In this document: piece by piece, positions 14,350 to 21,337 of the stretch
Position numbering within the stretch: position 1 is the first letter of the stretch
Layout: the number at the start of each line of letters is the position of its first letter
Source of the DNA: Sulfurovum sp. UBA4779
GTDB taxonomy: Bacteria; Campylobacterota; Campylobacteria; Campylobacterales; Sulfurovaceae
Assembly (NCBI GenBank): GCA_002403155.1
Contig: DHHF01000005.1
Location: 33,390-55,028 of the forward strand
Length of the DNA: 21,639 nucleotides
Direction of reading: 5' to 3'
The notes under the pieces: generated by a model
What the model was told of the DNA's origin: nothing
Database searches by the model: none
The model's input: only the letters and a program-made list of their open reading frames with translations
Made by a program: the position numbers and the translations under genes

Positions 14350-15570
14350 ATGTCAAAAAATACCCTCATCATCGGTGCAGGCGGTGTCGGAAACGTAGTT
14401 GCATTCAAATGCGCAATGAACGCTGAAACATTTGGAAAGATTACACTTGCAAGCAGAACGCTTAGCAAATGCGAGGAAATAGCCAAAAACATTCAAGCAC
14501 GCCTTGGCATCGCTATCGCTACGGTACATGTAGATGCCGATAATGTTTCTGAGCTTATCGACCTTATCAAAAAAACAAATGCCGATATCGTTATCAATGT
14601 GGCGCTTCCCTACCAAGATCTGGCCATTATGGATGCCTGTGCAGCCTGTGGCGTAGACTATCTGGATACCGCAAACTATGAACATCCCGATACTGCAAAA
14701 TTTGAATACAAAGAACAGTGGGCAAGAGATGAAGCTTTTAAAAAGGCCGGCATCATGGGGCTGCTTGGAAGCGGTTTTGACCCGGGAGCGACCAATGTAT
14801 TTTGTGCCTATGCGCAAAAACACTATTTTGACGAGATCCACACCATTGATATTCTTGATTGCAACGCAGGCGATCACGGCTATCCGTTTGCAACAAACTT
14901 CAATCCCGAAATCAACCTTCGTGAAGTGAGTGCCAAAGGAAGATATTGGGAAAACGGGACATGGATAGAAACAGAACCGATGGAGATTATGCAAGTATGG
15001 GATTATCCCGAAGTTGGGCCAAAAGACAGCTATCTGCTTTATCATGAAGAGATGGAATCTTTAGTCAAACATATCAAAGGGCTTAAGCGTATTCGCTTTT
15101 TTATGACATTCGGACAAAGCTATCTTACCCATATGCGATGCCTTGAGAATGTCGGTATGCTGGGGATTAAGGAAGTTGAGCACAAAGGCATGAAAATCGT
15201 GCCGATCGAATTTCTAAAAACCCTCCTTCCCGATCCGGCCAGCCTTGGGCCCCGAACTAAAGGCAAAACCAATATCGGCATCTTTGCCAAAGGCATTAAA
15301 GACGGCAAACCGCGAACGATCTATATCTATCAGGTCAAAGATCATGAAGCATGCTATGCTGAAGTCATGAGCCAGGGCGTAAGCTACACGACGGGTGTTC
15401 CTGCGATGATCGGCGCCAAACTCATGCTTGAAGGCAAATGGCAAGGCAAAGGGGTATTCAATATGGAGCAGCTTGATCCCGATCCTTTTATGGACGAGAT
15501 GAACAAACAAGGGCTCCCTTGGAATGTCATCGAACTTGGAGCAGAGGAAAGCAGAGAAGTAAAAGCCTAA
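14350..15570 (+). CDS. Carboxy(nor)spermidine dehydrogenase (saccharopine dehydrogenase-like)
   Basis: Condenses aspartate semialdehyde with putrescine (or diaminopropane) using NAD(P)H to make carboxyspermidine (or carboxynorspermidine), which a dedicated decarboxylase turns into the triamine. The 406-residue protein starts with a Rossmann fold, GAGGVG at 9-14, then the saccharopine-dehydrogenase pattern (NADIVINVALPYQDLAIMDACAACGVDYLDTANYE). Long stretches resemble the C. jejuni and Vibrio carboxy(nor)spermidine enzymes more than fungal lysine-pathway saccharopine reductases (family recall). AAAGGA 6 nt upstream fixes the start. In Campylobacterota the expected product is spermidine, and upstream arginine decarboxylase is encoded by speA in this window. 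The partner decarboxylase gene (nspC type) is not here. Its stop overlaps the convergent Lon-like gene by 4 bp. Confidence 0.9.
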   Translation: MSKNTLIIGAGGVGNVVAFKCAMNAETFGKITLASRTLSKCEEIAKNIQARLGIAIATVHVDADNVSELIDLIKKTNADIVINVALPYQDLAIMDACAACGVDYLDTANYEHPDTAKFEYKEQWARDEAFKKAGIMGLLGSGFDPGATNVFCAYAQKHYFDEIHTIDILDCNAGDHGYPFATNFNPEINLREVSAKGRYWENGTWIETEPMEIMQVWDYPEVGPKDSYLLYHEEMESLVKHIKGLKRIRFFMTFGQSYLTHMRCLENVGMLGIKEVEHKGMKIVPIEFLKTLLPDPASLGPRTKGKTNIGIFAKGIKDGKPRTIYIYQVKDHEACYAEVMSQGVSYTTGVPAMIGAKLMLEGKWQGKGVFNMEQLDPDPFMDEMNKQGLPWNVIELGAEESREVKA

Positions 15571-15580
15571 AGCTTTTCTT
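15557..15580. terminator. Hairpin on overlapping convergent stop codons
   Basis: AAG-T-AAAAGC (15557-15566) pairs with GCTTTT-CTT (15572-15580), nine pairs with one bulged T, loop CTAAA. The loop holds the two overlapping stops (TAA forward, TAG reverse). A/T-rich flanks give a short U tract in both directions. A compact bidirectional terminator is likely but the stem is weak. Confidence 0.45.
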
Positions 15581-17984
15581 TGCTGCTTTCTTCCTTTTGG
15601 CCGCTTTCCTGTTTGTTTTTTTCTGCAAAAAATCTTAATTTTTTTTCTATATGATACCCGATGCTCTCTTTAGGAAAATTGCCTTTTTCATCTCTTGTGC
15701 CGCTTGGCATTCGGGTAAGTACTTCCATTCCCTCATCGATATTTTCAATGGCATAAATTTTAAACGCGCCTGCTTTTGCCGCATTGCGCACTTCTTCTTT
15801 GAGCATTAAATGTTTGACATTGGATGCAGGGATAATAATACCGCCCCCGGAAGCATTGTTTAACTGCCTGCATACTTCAAAAAATCCTTCTATCTTTTCA
15901 TTGATGCCGCCGACCGCTTGAACTTGCCCGTTTTGATTGACAGAACCTGTCACGGCGATGGACTGATCGAGAGGTATTTCTCCCAGTGAAGAGAGCAAAG
16001 CAAACAACTCCGCGCAAGAGGCGCTATCCCCTTCGATCTTTCCGTAAGACTGTTCAAACACTAAAGTAGCCGTCACACTGAGGGGAAAGTCTTTAGCATA
16101 GCGTGCAGCCAAAAAAGCAGAAAGTATCATCATTCCTTTATCGTGCACGGGCCCGCTCAGCTTCACTTCCCGTTCTATATTGACTATCCCCTCCTTTCCC
16201 AGCCTTGCCAGTGCGGTAATCTTTACGGGATGTCCAAAGGCATAATTGCCCATATCAACAACCGAAACGCCATTAATTTGCCCTATTTGTTTCCCTTCGG
16301 TTTGGATCAACAGAGTCCCTTGGCGTATCTCTTCATACAAAATATCTTTGATCCTGTCAGATCTTTCAATTTTATGCATGAGGGCTTCATCAATCTCATT
16401 TTTTGTGATCTGTTTACGTTTTTTTTGCATGGCAATAAAATCAGCCTCTTCAAGCAAATCGCCCAAACTTTTCAAGTGGGTCGAAAGTTTCCGGCTGTCA
16501 TTTGCTATACGCGAACTGTATTCAATCACTCTGCCTACCGCTTGTTTATCAAGGGGCAAAAGCTGATTTTTTTTGGTGACCATTTTGATCATTTGCGCAT
16601 ACAATAAAATATTTTGTTCGTTTCGCTCGATCCTGTCTTCAAAATCCGCATTGACTTTAAACAGTTCTTTAAATTCCGGATCATAGTTATAGAGCAGATA
16701 ATACAGTATTCTGTCGCCGATAAGAATGATTTTAATATCCAGTTCTATGGTCTGAGGCTCAAGTGTCACGGTGCTCATTAAACTCAACGAATGCGCAAGC
16801 GATTCTATCCGGATCGCTCCTGCTTGCAGCATCCGTTTCAATCCCTCCCACACAAAAGGCTGCAGCAGCACCTTTGAAGCATCAAGGATTAAATACCCGC
16901 CATTGGCTCTATGCAGTGCGCCGGGTTTGATCAGATTAAAATCGGTCAAAAGCGTACCCATTTGCGCAATGTGTTCGATCTGGCCAAACAAGTTGGCATA
17001 GGTCGGATTATTTTCATAAACAATAGGCACATTTTGGTTCTCTTTATGCGAGACAAGAACATTGACGCGATACCTGTTAAAAATACCGCTGTCGCTTGTC
17101 GATGCTACCCCTATGTTTGAGAGAGCATTTTGTGCAGAGATTAAAAAATCCTGTGCATTTTTTATAATATCTTCTTCGACGCTTTGAAGATACGCAACCA
17201 CATTCTCATACTCTTTGTATCGCTCTTTGAGTTCATTAATGCAAATATCCACTGCTTTTTTTGTCATATCCTTTTCAAGCTCTCTGATCTCTTTAAGCTG
17301 AACTTTGCTTTGTATGGCCATATCCTGGGCCGTATGCTCTATTTGGGTTTTAAACTTTTTGATCTTCTCTTGAATCTGCTCTTTTTCTTCATCGCTAAGC
17401 GCCATAAATTCCTGTGCTTCGTAAATCTTGTTTTCTTTGCTCATAGGAGAAACCGTATAGCCTGTCGGCGTATAGTTGATCAAGATATGCTCTTCAATCG
17501 CCTTTTCTTTAACCCTTTGAAAAGATTCTTTTTTGATCTCGTTAAGTGTATCGATGATACGCTGTTTGTTTTCTCTATACTCTTCGCTTTCAAATACCGA
17601 AGGGATAATGCTTTGCAAATCCTCTATGAGCTCGTCCATCTCTTTTTTCAGCTGCATCCCCATCGAAGGTGCAAGTTGTAATGAGATGGGCTTTCTGGGA
17701 TCTTCAAAATTGTTTACATAGCACCAGTCAAAAGGTTGTTCTTTGTCTTTTTCTTTTCTTTTTATAAATTGTTCAACGATACTGTGTTTGCCGCTGCCAG
17801 TTTCGCCCATCACATAAAGGTTATAACCTTTTTTTTTGATTTCTACACCGAAACTTATCGCTTTAAGCGCTCTTTCCTGTCCTATGATTGCATCGAGATC
17901 TTTCAAATCCTCAGTCGTATCAAAATCAAATTTTTCTATATCGCAACCGTTATAAAGCCGGCTAACATGAAGCGGTTCTATCAT
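15567..17984 (-). CDS. Lon-like ATP-dependent protease of the AAA_32 / LonB-LonH type
   Basis: Probable cytoplasmic Lon-related peptidase, not classic Lon: it lacks the substrate-binding LAN domain at its start. The 805-residue protein begins with an AAA-type segment with Walker A at 60-68 (GETGSGKHS). A long helical insertion follows (about 110-290: EEKEQIQEKIKKFK and similar). The Walker B-like GGYLILDAS has Asp368, with Ala in place of the usual Glu. The Lon protease domain occupies the last third, with catalytic Ser654 (GDSAS) and Lys697 (NEKIEG), 43 residues apart exactly as in E. coli Lon. The start is the ATG at 17984, 5 nt after GGAGG; an in-frame TTG 12 bases upstream overlaps that site and is rejected. 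It overlaps the 3' end of ald by 23 bp. A charged Glu/Lys tail ends the protein. Confidence 0.9.
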   Translation of the reverse strand: MIEPLHVSRLYNGCDIEKFDFDTTEDLKDLDAIIGQERALKAISFGVEIKKKGYNLYVMGETGSGKHSIVEQFIKRKEKDKEQPFDWCYVNNFEDPRKPISLQLAPSMGMQLKKEMDELIEDLQSIIPSVFESEEYRENKQRIIDTLNEIKKESFQRVKEKAIEEHILINYTPTGYTVSPMSKENKIYEAQEFMALSDEEKEQIQEKIKKFKTQIEHTAQDMAIQSKVQLKEIRELEKDMTKKAVDICINELKERYKEYENVVAYLQSVEEDIIKNAQDFLISAQNALSNIGVASTSDSGIFNRYRVNVLVSHKENQNVPIVYENNPTYANLFGQIEHIAQMGTLLTDFNLIKPGALHRANGGYLILDASKVLLQPFVWEGLKRMLQAGAIRIESLAHSLSLMSTVTLEPQTIELDIKIILIGDRILYYLLYNYDPEFKELFKVNADFEDRIERNEQNILLYAQMIKMVTKKNQLLPLDKQAVGRVIEYSSRIANDSRKLSTHLKSLGDLLEEADFIAMQKKRKQITKNEIDEALMHKIERSDRIKDILYEEIRQGTLLIQTEGKQIGQINGVSVVDMGNYAFGHPVKITALARLGKEGIVNIEREVKLSGPVHDKGMMILSAFLAARYAKDFPLSVTATLVFEQSYGKIEGDSASCAELFALLSSLGEIPLDQSIAVTGSVNQNGQVQAVGGINEKIEGFFEVCRQLNNASGGGIIIPASNVKHLMLKEEVRNAAKAGAFKIYAIENIDEGMEVLTRMPSGTRDEKGNFPKESIGYHIEKKLRFFAEKNKQESGQKEESSKEKL

Positions 17985-19119
17985 ACATACCTCCAAATTT
18001 TTGACACTTGCCGATAATCTCTTTCAGCTCATGATATGCTGTTTTGTGCGCTTTGGCCACGGATTGCTGCGTTACAAAGCCGCCTGCGACATTGACTCCG
18101 CCGTAAATGGCATCATCTTGCAAGCTGGCATCATACCATCCAAAATCGGCAATCTTTTTGACATAAGAGAGTGTCGCATTTGCCAACGCCTGTGTAGCGC
18201 TCACAGGATAATCTCCCGGCATATTGGCGACGCAATAGTGCACCACCCCATCCACTTCAAAAATCGGATCATCATGCGTTGTCGGCCTGGAAGTCTCGAT
18301 ACATCCCCCCTGATCAATCGCAACATCTACCAAAACGGCACCTTTTTTGCATAAAGCAAGCATCTGTCTTGTGATCAAATGGGGTGTTTTCTCTCCGACG
18401 TTATAGACTGCACCTATCACCATATCGACTGTCGGCAAAATTTTTTCAAGAGTGTAGCGGGTACTGTAAAGGGTTGAAACATTTGGCGGCATGATCGTTT
18501 CAAATTCAGCCATGCTTTTAAGATTCCTTCCCATCACTATCACATCAGCGCCCATGCCTGAGGCGGTTTTGGCAGCATATCTGGCTACGGTCCCGCTTCC
18601 CAAAATCAACACTTTAGAAGGCGGCACGCCGCTGCATCCCCCTATCAGTACGCCTGAAGCATTGACATGCGCAGAGAGAAAATATCCTCCCGCCATTGGC
18701 GCTATTTTGCCTGCAATCTGGCTCATCGGTTCAAGCAGAGGCAGCCTGCTGTGTTCCTGTACGGTTTCATATGCGATCGCTATGACTTTTTTTTCTTGCA
18801 ATATTCTTGTAAGCTCTTTTTGCGGTGCAAGATGAAGGTAGGCAAAAAGGATTTGTCCGGGTTTGAGCAGATCATATTCCTCAGGCTGAGGTTCTTTGAC
18901 TTTTAAAATCATTTCACAATTTTCATAGATCTCTTTTGGACTAGGCACGATGACAGCGCCGGCCTGCTTATAGTCATCATCACAAAATCCGCTTCTTGCT
19001 CCGGCATTTTTTTCGATATACACTTCATGCCCGCCTTGAGTGAGCACGTCAACCCCGGACGGAATGATCCCTACTCGATATTCTCTGCTTTTTACTTCCT
19101 TTGGAACACCGATTTTCAT
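17962..19119 (-). CDS. ald: Alanine dehydrogenase
   Basis: NAD-dependent interconversion of L-alanine with pyruvate and ammonia. The 385-residue protein has the expected start MKIGVPKE, catalytic Lys75 (VKEP) and His96 (AYLHLA) at the same numbers as in the Mycobacterium tuberculosis enzyme, the NAD-binding GSGTVA at 174-179, and Asp269 in AIDQGG. About 15 residues longer than usual at the C-terminus (ending DRTASC); this tail is what runs over the ribosome site and start of the downstream Lon-like gene. A strong AAGGAGG ribosome site (19126-19132) lies 6 nt before the ATG. Its -10 is TATAAA at 19178-19183. Neighbours pgeF and rodA give a cell-wall context for an L-alanine enzyme. Confidence 0.96.
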   Translation of the reverse strand: MKIGVPKEVKSREYRVGIIPSGVDVLTQGGHEVYIEKNAGARSGFCDDDYKQAGAVIVPSPKEIYENCEMILKVKEPQPEEYDLLKPGQILFAYLHLAPQKELTRILQEKKVIAIAYETVQEHSRLPLLEPMSQIAGKIAPMAGGYFLSAHVNASGVLIGGCSGVPPSKVLILGSGTVARYAAKTASGMGADVIVMGRNLKSMAEFETIMPPNVSTLYSTRYTLEKILPTVDMVIGAVYNVGEKTPHLITRQMLALCKKGAVLVDVAIDQGGCIETSRPTTHDDPIFEVDGVVHYCVANMPGDYPVSATQALANATLSYVKKIADFGWYDASLQDDAIYGGVNVAGGFVTQQSVAKAHKTAYHELKEIIGKCQKFGGMYDRTASC

Positions 19120-19177
19120 ATCCTGCCTCCTTCTGCGTTTGCGACATCATCTTTTGCGGTTTGACCTTGCACCGCAT

Positions 19178-19183
19178 TTTATA
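19178..19183 (-). promoter_or_regulatory. Candidate -10 box of the ald-lon promoter
   Basis: TATAAA on the reverse strand in an A-rich stretch within the 172-bp ald-pgeF gap. Expected start about 19171, leader about 50 nt ending with AAGGAGG. The rest of that gap shows no gene. GCAAATTTGC at 19281-19290, just after the pgeF stop, is a small palindrome too weak to call a terminator. Confidence 0.45.
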
Positions 19184-19291
19184 GTTTTTTATTTTATTCT
19201 TTTCCGATTAAAATCTGATTGTATATGAGGCAATAGTGTTTTTTCCTGATGTTTTGTTTGTTGTCCCGGCGGCAAAAACAGCAAATTTGCG

Positions 19292-20062
19292 TTAGCTTTT
19301 CTGCTTTAAGCCTATCATACTCATAAATCTCCCCGCACACCCCTTTTCTTTCCGGTAAGAAAAAAATCGCTTTGTCTCGCATGCAGTGCAAATGCCGCTC
19401 ATTTCTATATTCTCTTCTTTCAAGCCTGCAGCCAGCAGCTGGATTTTATTTGCCAAAGGCAAATCCAATCTATAGCTTTGGCCCCTCTTTTCGAGCACTT
19501 CGGGCTGCATCCAAAAAAATCGGGCCACCTCTTCTCCTATCTCATAACAGCATCGGCCGATCGACGGTGCGATACCCGCGATGATCTCTTCGGGGTTTGA
19601 GCCAAACGCCTCTTTCATCTTCTGCACTGTTTTGAAAGTGATCTCAGCATGCGTTCCCCTCCATCCCGCATGTACCGCCCCGATGGCTCCTTGTTTGGGG
19701 TCATACAGGAGTATCGGCACGCAATCGGCAGTCAATATAGCCAAAATCACCCCTTTTACGTTAGTGATAAGCGCATCACACTCCGGCACCGCCCCCTCAG
19801 CGCTTTCCCAGCCTCTATCTTTTTTTTCGGTTATGACCTCGATATGAGAGCCGTGCATCTGATCGGCCGTCACAAAACGATACTGCCCCGCTACTCCCAG
19901 TAAAGAAGCTGCTTGTTTTCTGTTTTGTACGATGCAAGAATATTCTTGTCCCGTATGCAGAGCCAAACTCCCTTCATACGTACCGGTTTGATCTTTGGTG
20001 GTTACCGCATGGATACATCGCTCATCTCTTTGCATCTTCTTAAAACGATACAGTTCCATCAT
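19292..20062 (-). CDS. pgeF: PgeF/YfiH-family protein (peptidoglycan editing factor; former 'laccase domain')
   Basis: The family has purine nucleoside phosphorylase-type activity in some members. E. coli PgeF (YfiH) limits wrong incorporation of L-Ser for L-Ala in the peptidoglycan stem. The metal-site residues are present: His70 (DQMHGSH), Cys114 (LTADCVP) and His131 (VHAGWRG). The GIAPSIGRCCYEIG and CTACETKRFFSYRKE segments are further family hallmarks. The start is set at 20062 (or 20059, an adjacent ATG) because AAGG lies 6 nt upstream and the conserved domain follows. The frame stays open to 20158, but that extension crosses the promoter and the rodA start. Resulting length is 256 residues, normal for the family. 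Divergent from rodA. Confidence 0.9.
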   Translation of the reverse strand: MMELYRFKKMQRDERCIHAVTTKDQTGTYEGSLALHTGQEYSCIVQNRKQAASLLGVAGQYRFVTADQMHGSHIEVITEKKDRGWESAEGAVPECDALITNVKGVILAILTADCVPILLYDPKQGAIGAVHAGWRGTHAEITFKTVQKMKEAFGSNPEEIIAGIAPSIGRCCYEIGEEVARFFWMQPEVLEKRGQSYRLDLPLANKIQLLAAGLKEENIEMSGICTACETKRFFSYRKEKGCAGRFMSMIGLKQKS

Positions 20063-20085
20063 TATCTGCCTTAATGCATTTTTGA

Positions 20086-20091
20086 TATAAT
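20086..20091 (+). promoter_or_regulatory. -10 box of the rodA promoter
   Basis: TTTTTGATATAAT, an extended -10 with the same core as the speA promoter. Expected start about 20098, giving a 14-nt leader with AAAGAGAG before the ATG at 20112. Confidence 0.65.
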
Positions 20092-20092
20092 A
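20087..20092 (-). promoter_or_regulatory. Candidate -10 box of the pgeF promoter
   Basis: TATTAT on the reverse strand, lying over the forward TATAAT of rodA. Expected start about 20080, leader about 18 nt containing the AAGG ribosome site. The two promoters could not be occupied at once. Confidence 0.4.
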
Positions 20093-20111
20093 CCCAAAAA
20101 AAAGAGAGCAC

Positions 20112-21260
20112 ATGGAACACTGGTTTGATTTTGACAGACGCATTTTCAAACATTTCAACTATCTTCTGATGGTTCAGCTGATCCCTCTTTTTGTGATCTC
20201 TTCTTACCTTGTGCATGAGATGAATCCCTATCTTTTTAACAAACAGATGGTGTATTATTTTATTGCATTCATTGCTTTTTTTGTCGCGGCGTTTATCCCG
20301 TGGAGGCACATTTTCTGGTGGCTGGCCCCTCTTTTTTATCTGGTCAACCTAGGCCTGCTCTTCGCTGTGGAACTCATAGGCAAAAGCATTCTCGGCGCCA
20401 AAAGATGGATCGAGATCCCCGGTATCGGACTGACGATCCAGCCTTCAGAGTTTATGAAAGTCGGCGTGATCATGATGCTTGCCTATCTAATCAGCCGCAA
20501 GCCGCCTCCGCTTCAAGGATATGGGATCGTGCAGTTTATAAAGCTTTCTGCTATCATTATCATTCCTTTTTTTCTTATCGCGAAAGAACCCGATCTGGGC
20601 ACGGCTTTGGTGCTTCTGATCGTAGGGTTTGGCATACTTTTTCTCATAGGTATCAATTGGAAAATATGGATTACCTTGATGATTATCGCAGGGGTTGGGG
20701 CACCGTTTGTGTACCAATACGGACTAAAGCCTTACCAAAAGATACGTATCCACGATGCACTCAATAAACCCAGCTATCAGGTAAGACAAGCGCTCATTGC
20801 CATCGGTTCAGGGGGGCTTGAAGGCAAAGCAAAAGAAGAGGCGACCCAAACGCAGCTCAAATTTCTTCCGGTCTCCTCTACCGACTTTATTTTTGCATAT
20901 GTCGGAGAGCGCTTGGGTTTTAAGGGCATGATAACGGTGATAATCGTCTATATCCTGCTCATCCTTAATCTCCTCTATATTTCAGCCAAATATGCCCAGG
21001 ATTATCTCATTAAAACCTTTTCAGCAGGCATTGCACTTTTGATCTTTGTCTATATGGGGGTCAATATCTACATGGTCATCGGAATGGCCCCTGTGGTAGG
21101 CTTGCCGCTTCCGATGTTTAGCCATGGGGGGACTTCTTTTATTATTTTTGCGATAATTTTTGGGATTTTGCAAAATTTAATTGCTTTTAAAGATTACAGC
21201 CGTTATAATTCGGACTCGAAAATCATTATGACTTCGAAAGACGAACCAACGATTAGATAA
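20112..21260 (+). CDS. rodA: RodA-type SEDS peptidoglycan glycosyltransferase
   Basis: SEDS integral membrane polymerase that works with a class B penicillin-binding protein in elongation. The 382-residue protein has about ten membrane segments, the LGAKRWIEIPGIGLTIQPSEFMK motif in the first half (split over 95-117) and ISRKPPP at its cytoplasmic loop. EPDLGTA follows, then the large extracytoplasmic loop with catalytic Asp258 in STDFIFAYVGE, and a C-terminal GLPLPMFSHGGTS. The N-terminal DFDRRIFKHFNYLL and the absence of an FtsW-like tail favour RodA over FtsW. No mreC or class B PBP gene adjoins it here. A CAT-anticodon tRNA begins on the very next base after its stop codon. Confidence 0.93.
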   Translation: MEHWFDFDRRIFKHFNYLLMVQLIPLFVISSYLVHEMNPYLFNKQMVYYFIAFIAFFVAAFIPWRHIFWWLAPLFYLVNLGLLFAVELIGKSILGAKRWIEIPGIGLTIQPSEFMKVGVIMMLAYLISRKPPPLQGYGIVQFIKLSAIIIIPFFLIAKEPDLGTALVLLIVGFGILFLIGINWKIWITLMIIAGVGAPFVYQYGLKPYQKIRIHDALNKPSYQVRQALIAIGSGGLEGKAKEEATQTQLKFLPVSSTDFIFAYVGERLGFKGMITVIIVYILLILNLLYISAKYAQDYLIKTFSAGIALLIFVYMGVNIYMVIGMAPVVGLPLPMFSHGGTSFIIFAIIFGILQNLIAFKDYSRYNSDSKIIMTSKDEPTIR

Positions 21261-21337
21261 GGGTCTTTAGCTCAGTTGGTTAGAGCGCTCGGCTCATAAC
21301 CGAGTGGTCCAGGGTTCAAGTCCCTGAGGACCCACCA
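21261..21337 (+). tRNA. tRNA with CAT anticodon, probably tRNA-Ile2 (else elongator tRNA-Met)
   Basis: Complete cloverleaf: acceptor GGGTCTT with AGGACCC (one G-U), D stem GCTC/GAGC, anticodon stem CTCGG/CCGAG around loop CTCATAA (CAT at 21295-21297), T loop TTCAAGT, A discriminator, encoded CCA. There is no initiator-type C-A mismatch at the acceptor end, so it is not tRNA-fMet. The TTAGCTCAGTTGGTTAGAGC start resembles bacterial tRNA-Ile(CAT), whose C34 is changed to lysidine by TilS to read AUA, but elongator Met cannot be excluded by eye. It starts directly after the rodA stop, with no promoter of its own visible. Confidence 0.93.

Noticed and set aside
14353..15045. 230-codon open frame antisense to the carboxy(nor)spermidine dehydrogenase
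   Set aside because: Mirror of a well-supported gene; the product has no domain and its composition reflects the complementary codons.
17985..17996. TTG start for the Lon-like protease
   Set aside because: The TTG overlaps the GGAGG ribosome site that serves the ATG at 17984.
19194..19391. 65-codon reverse frame between ald and pgeF
   Set aside because: Overlaps the conserved C-terminus of PgeF in another frame and has no ribosome site or recognisable sequence.
20063..20158. 32-residue N-terminal extension of PgeF
   Set aside because: It would cross the divergent promoter and the rodA start codon; family alignment and the AAGG site favour 20062 or 20059.
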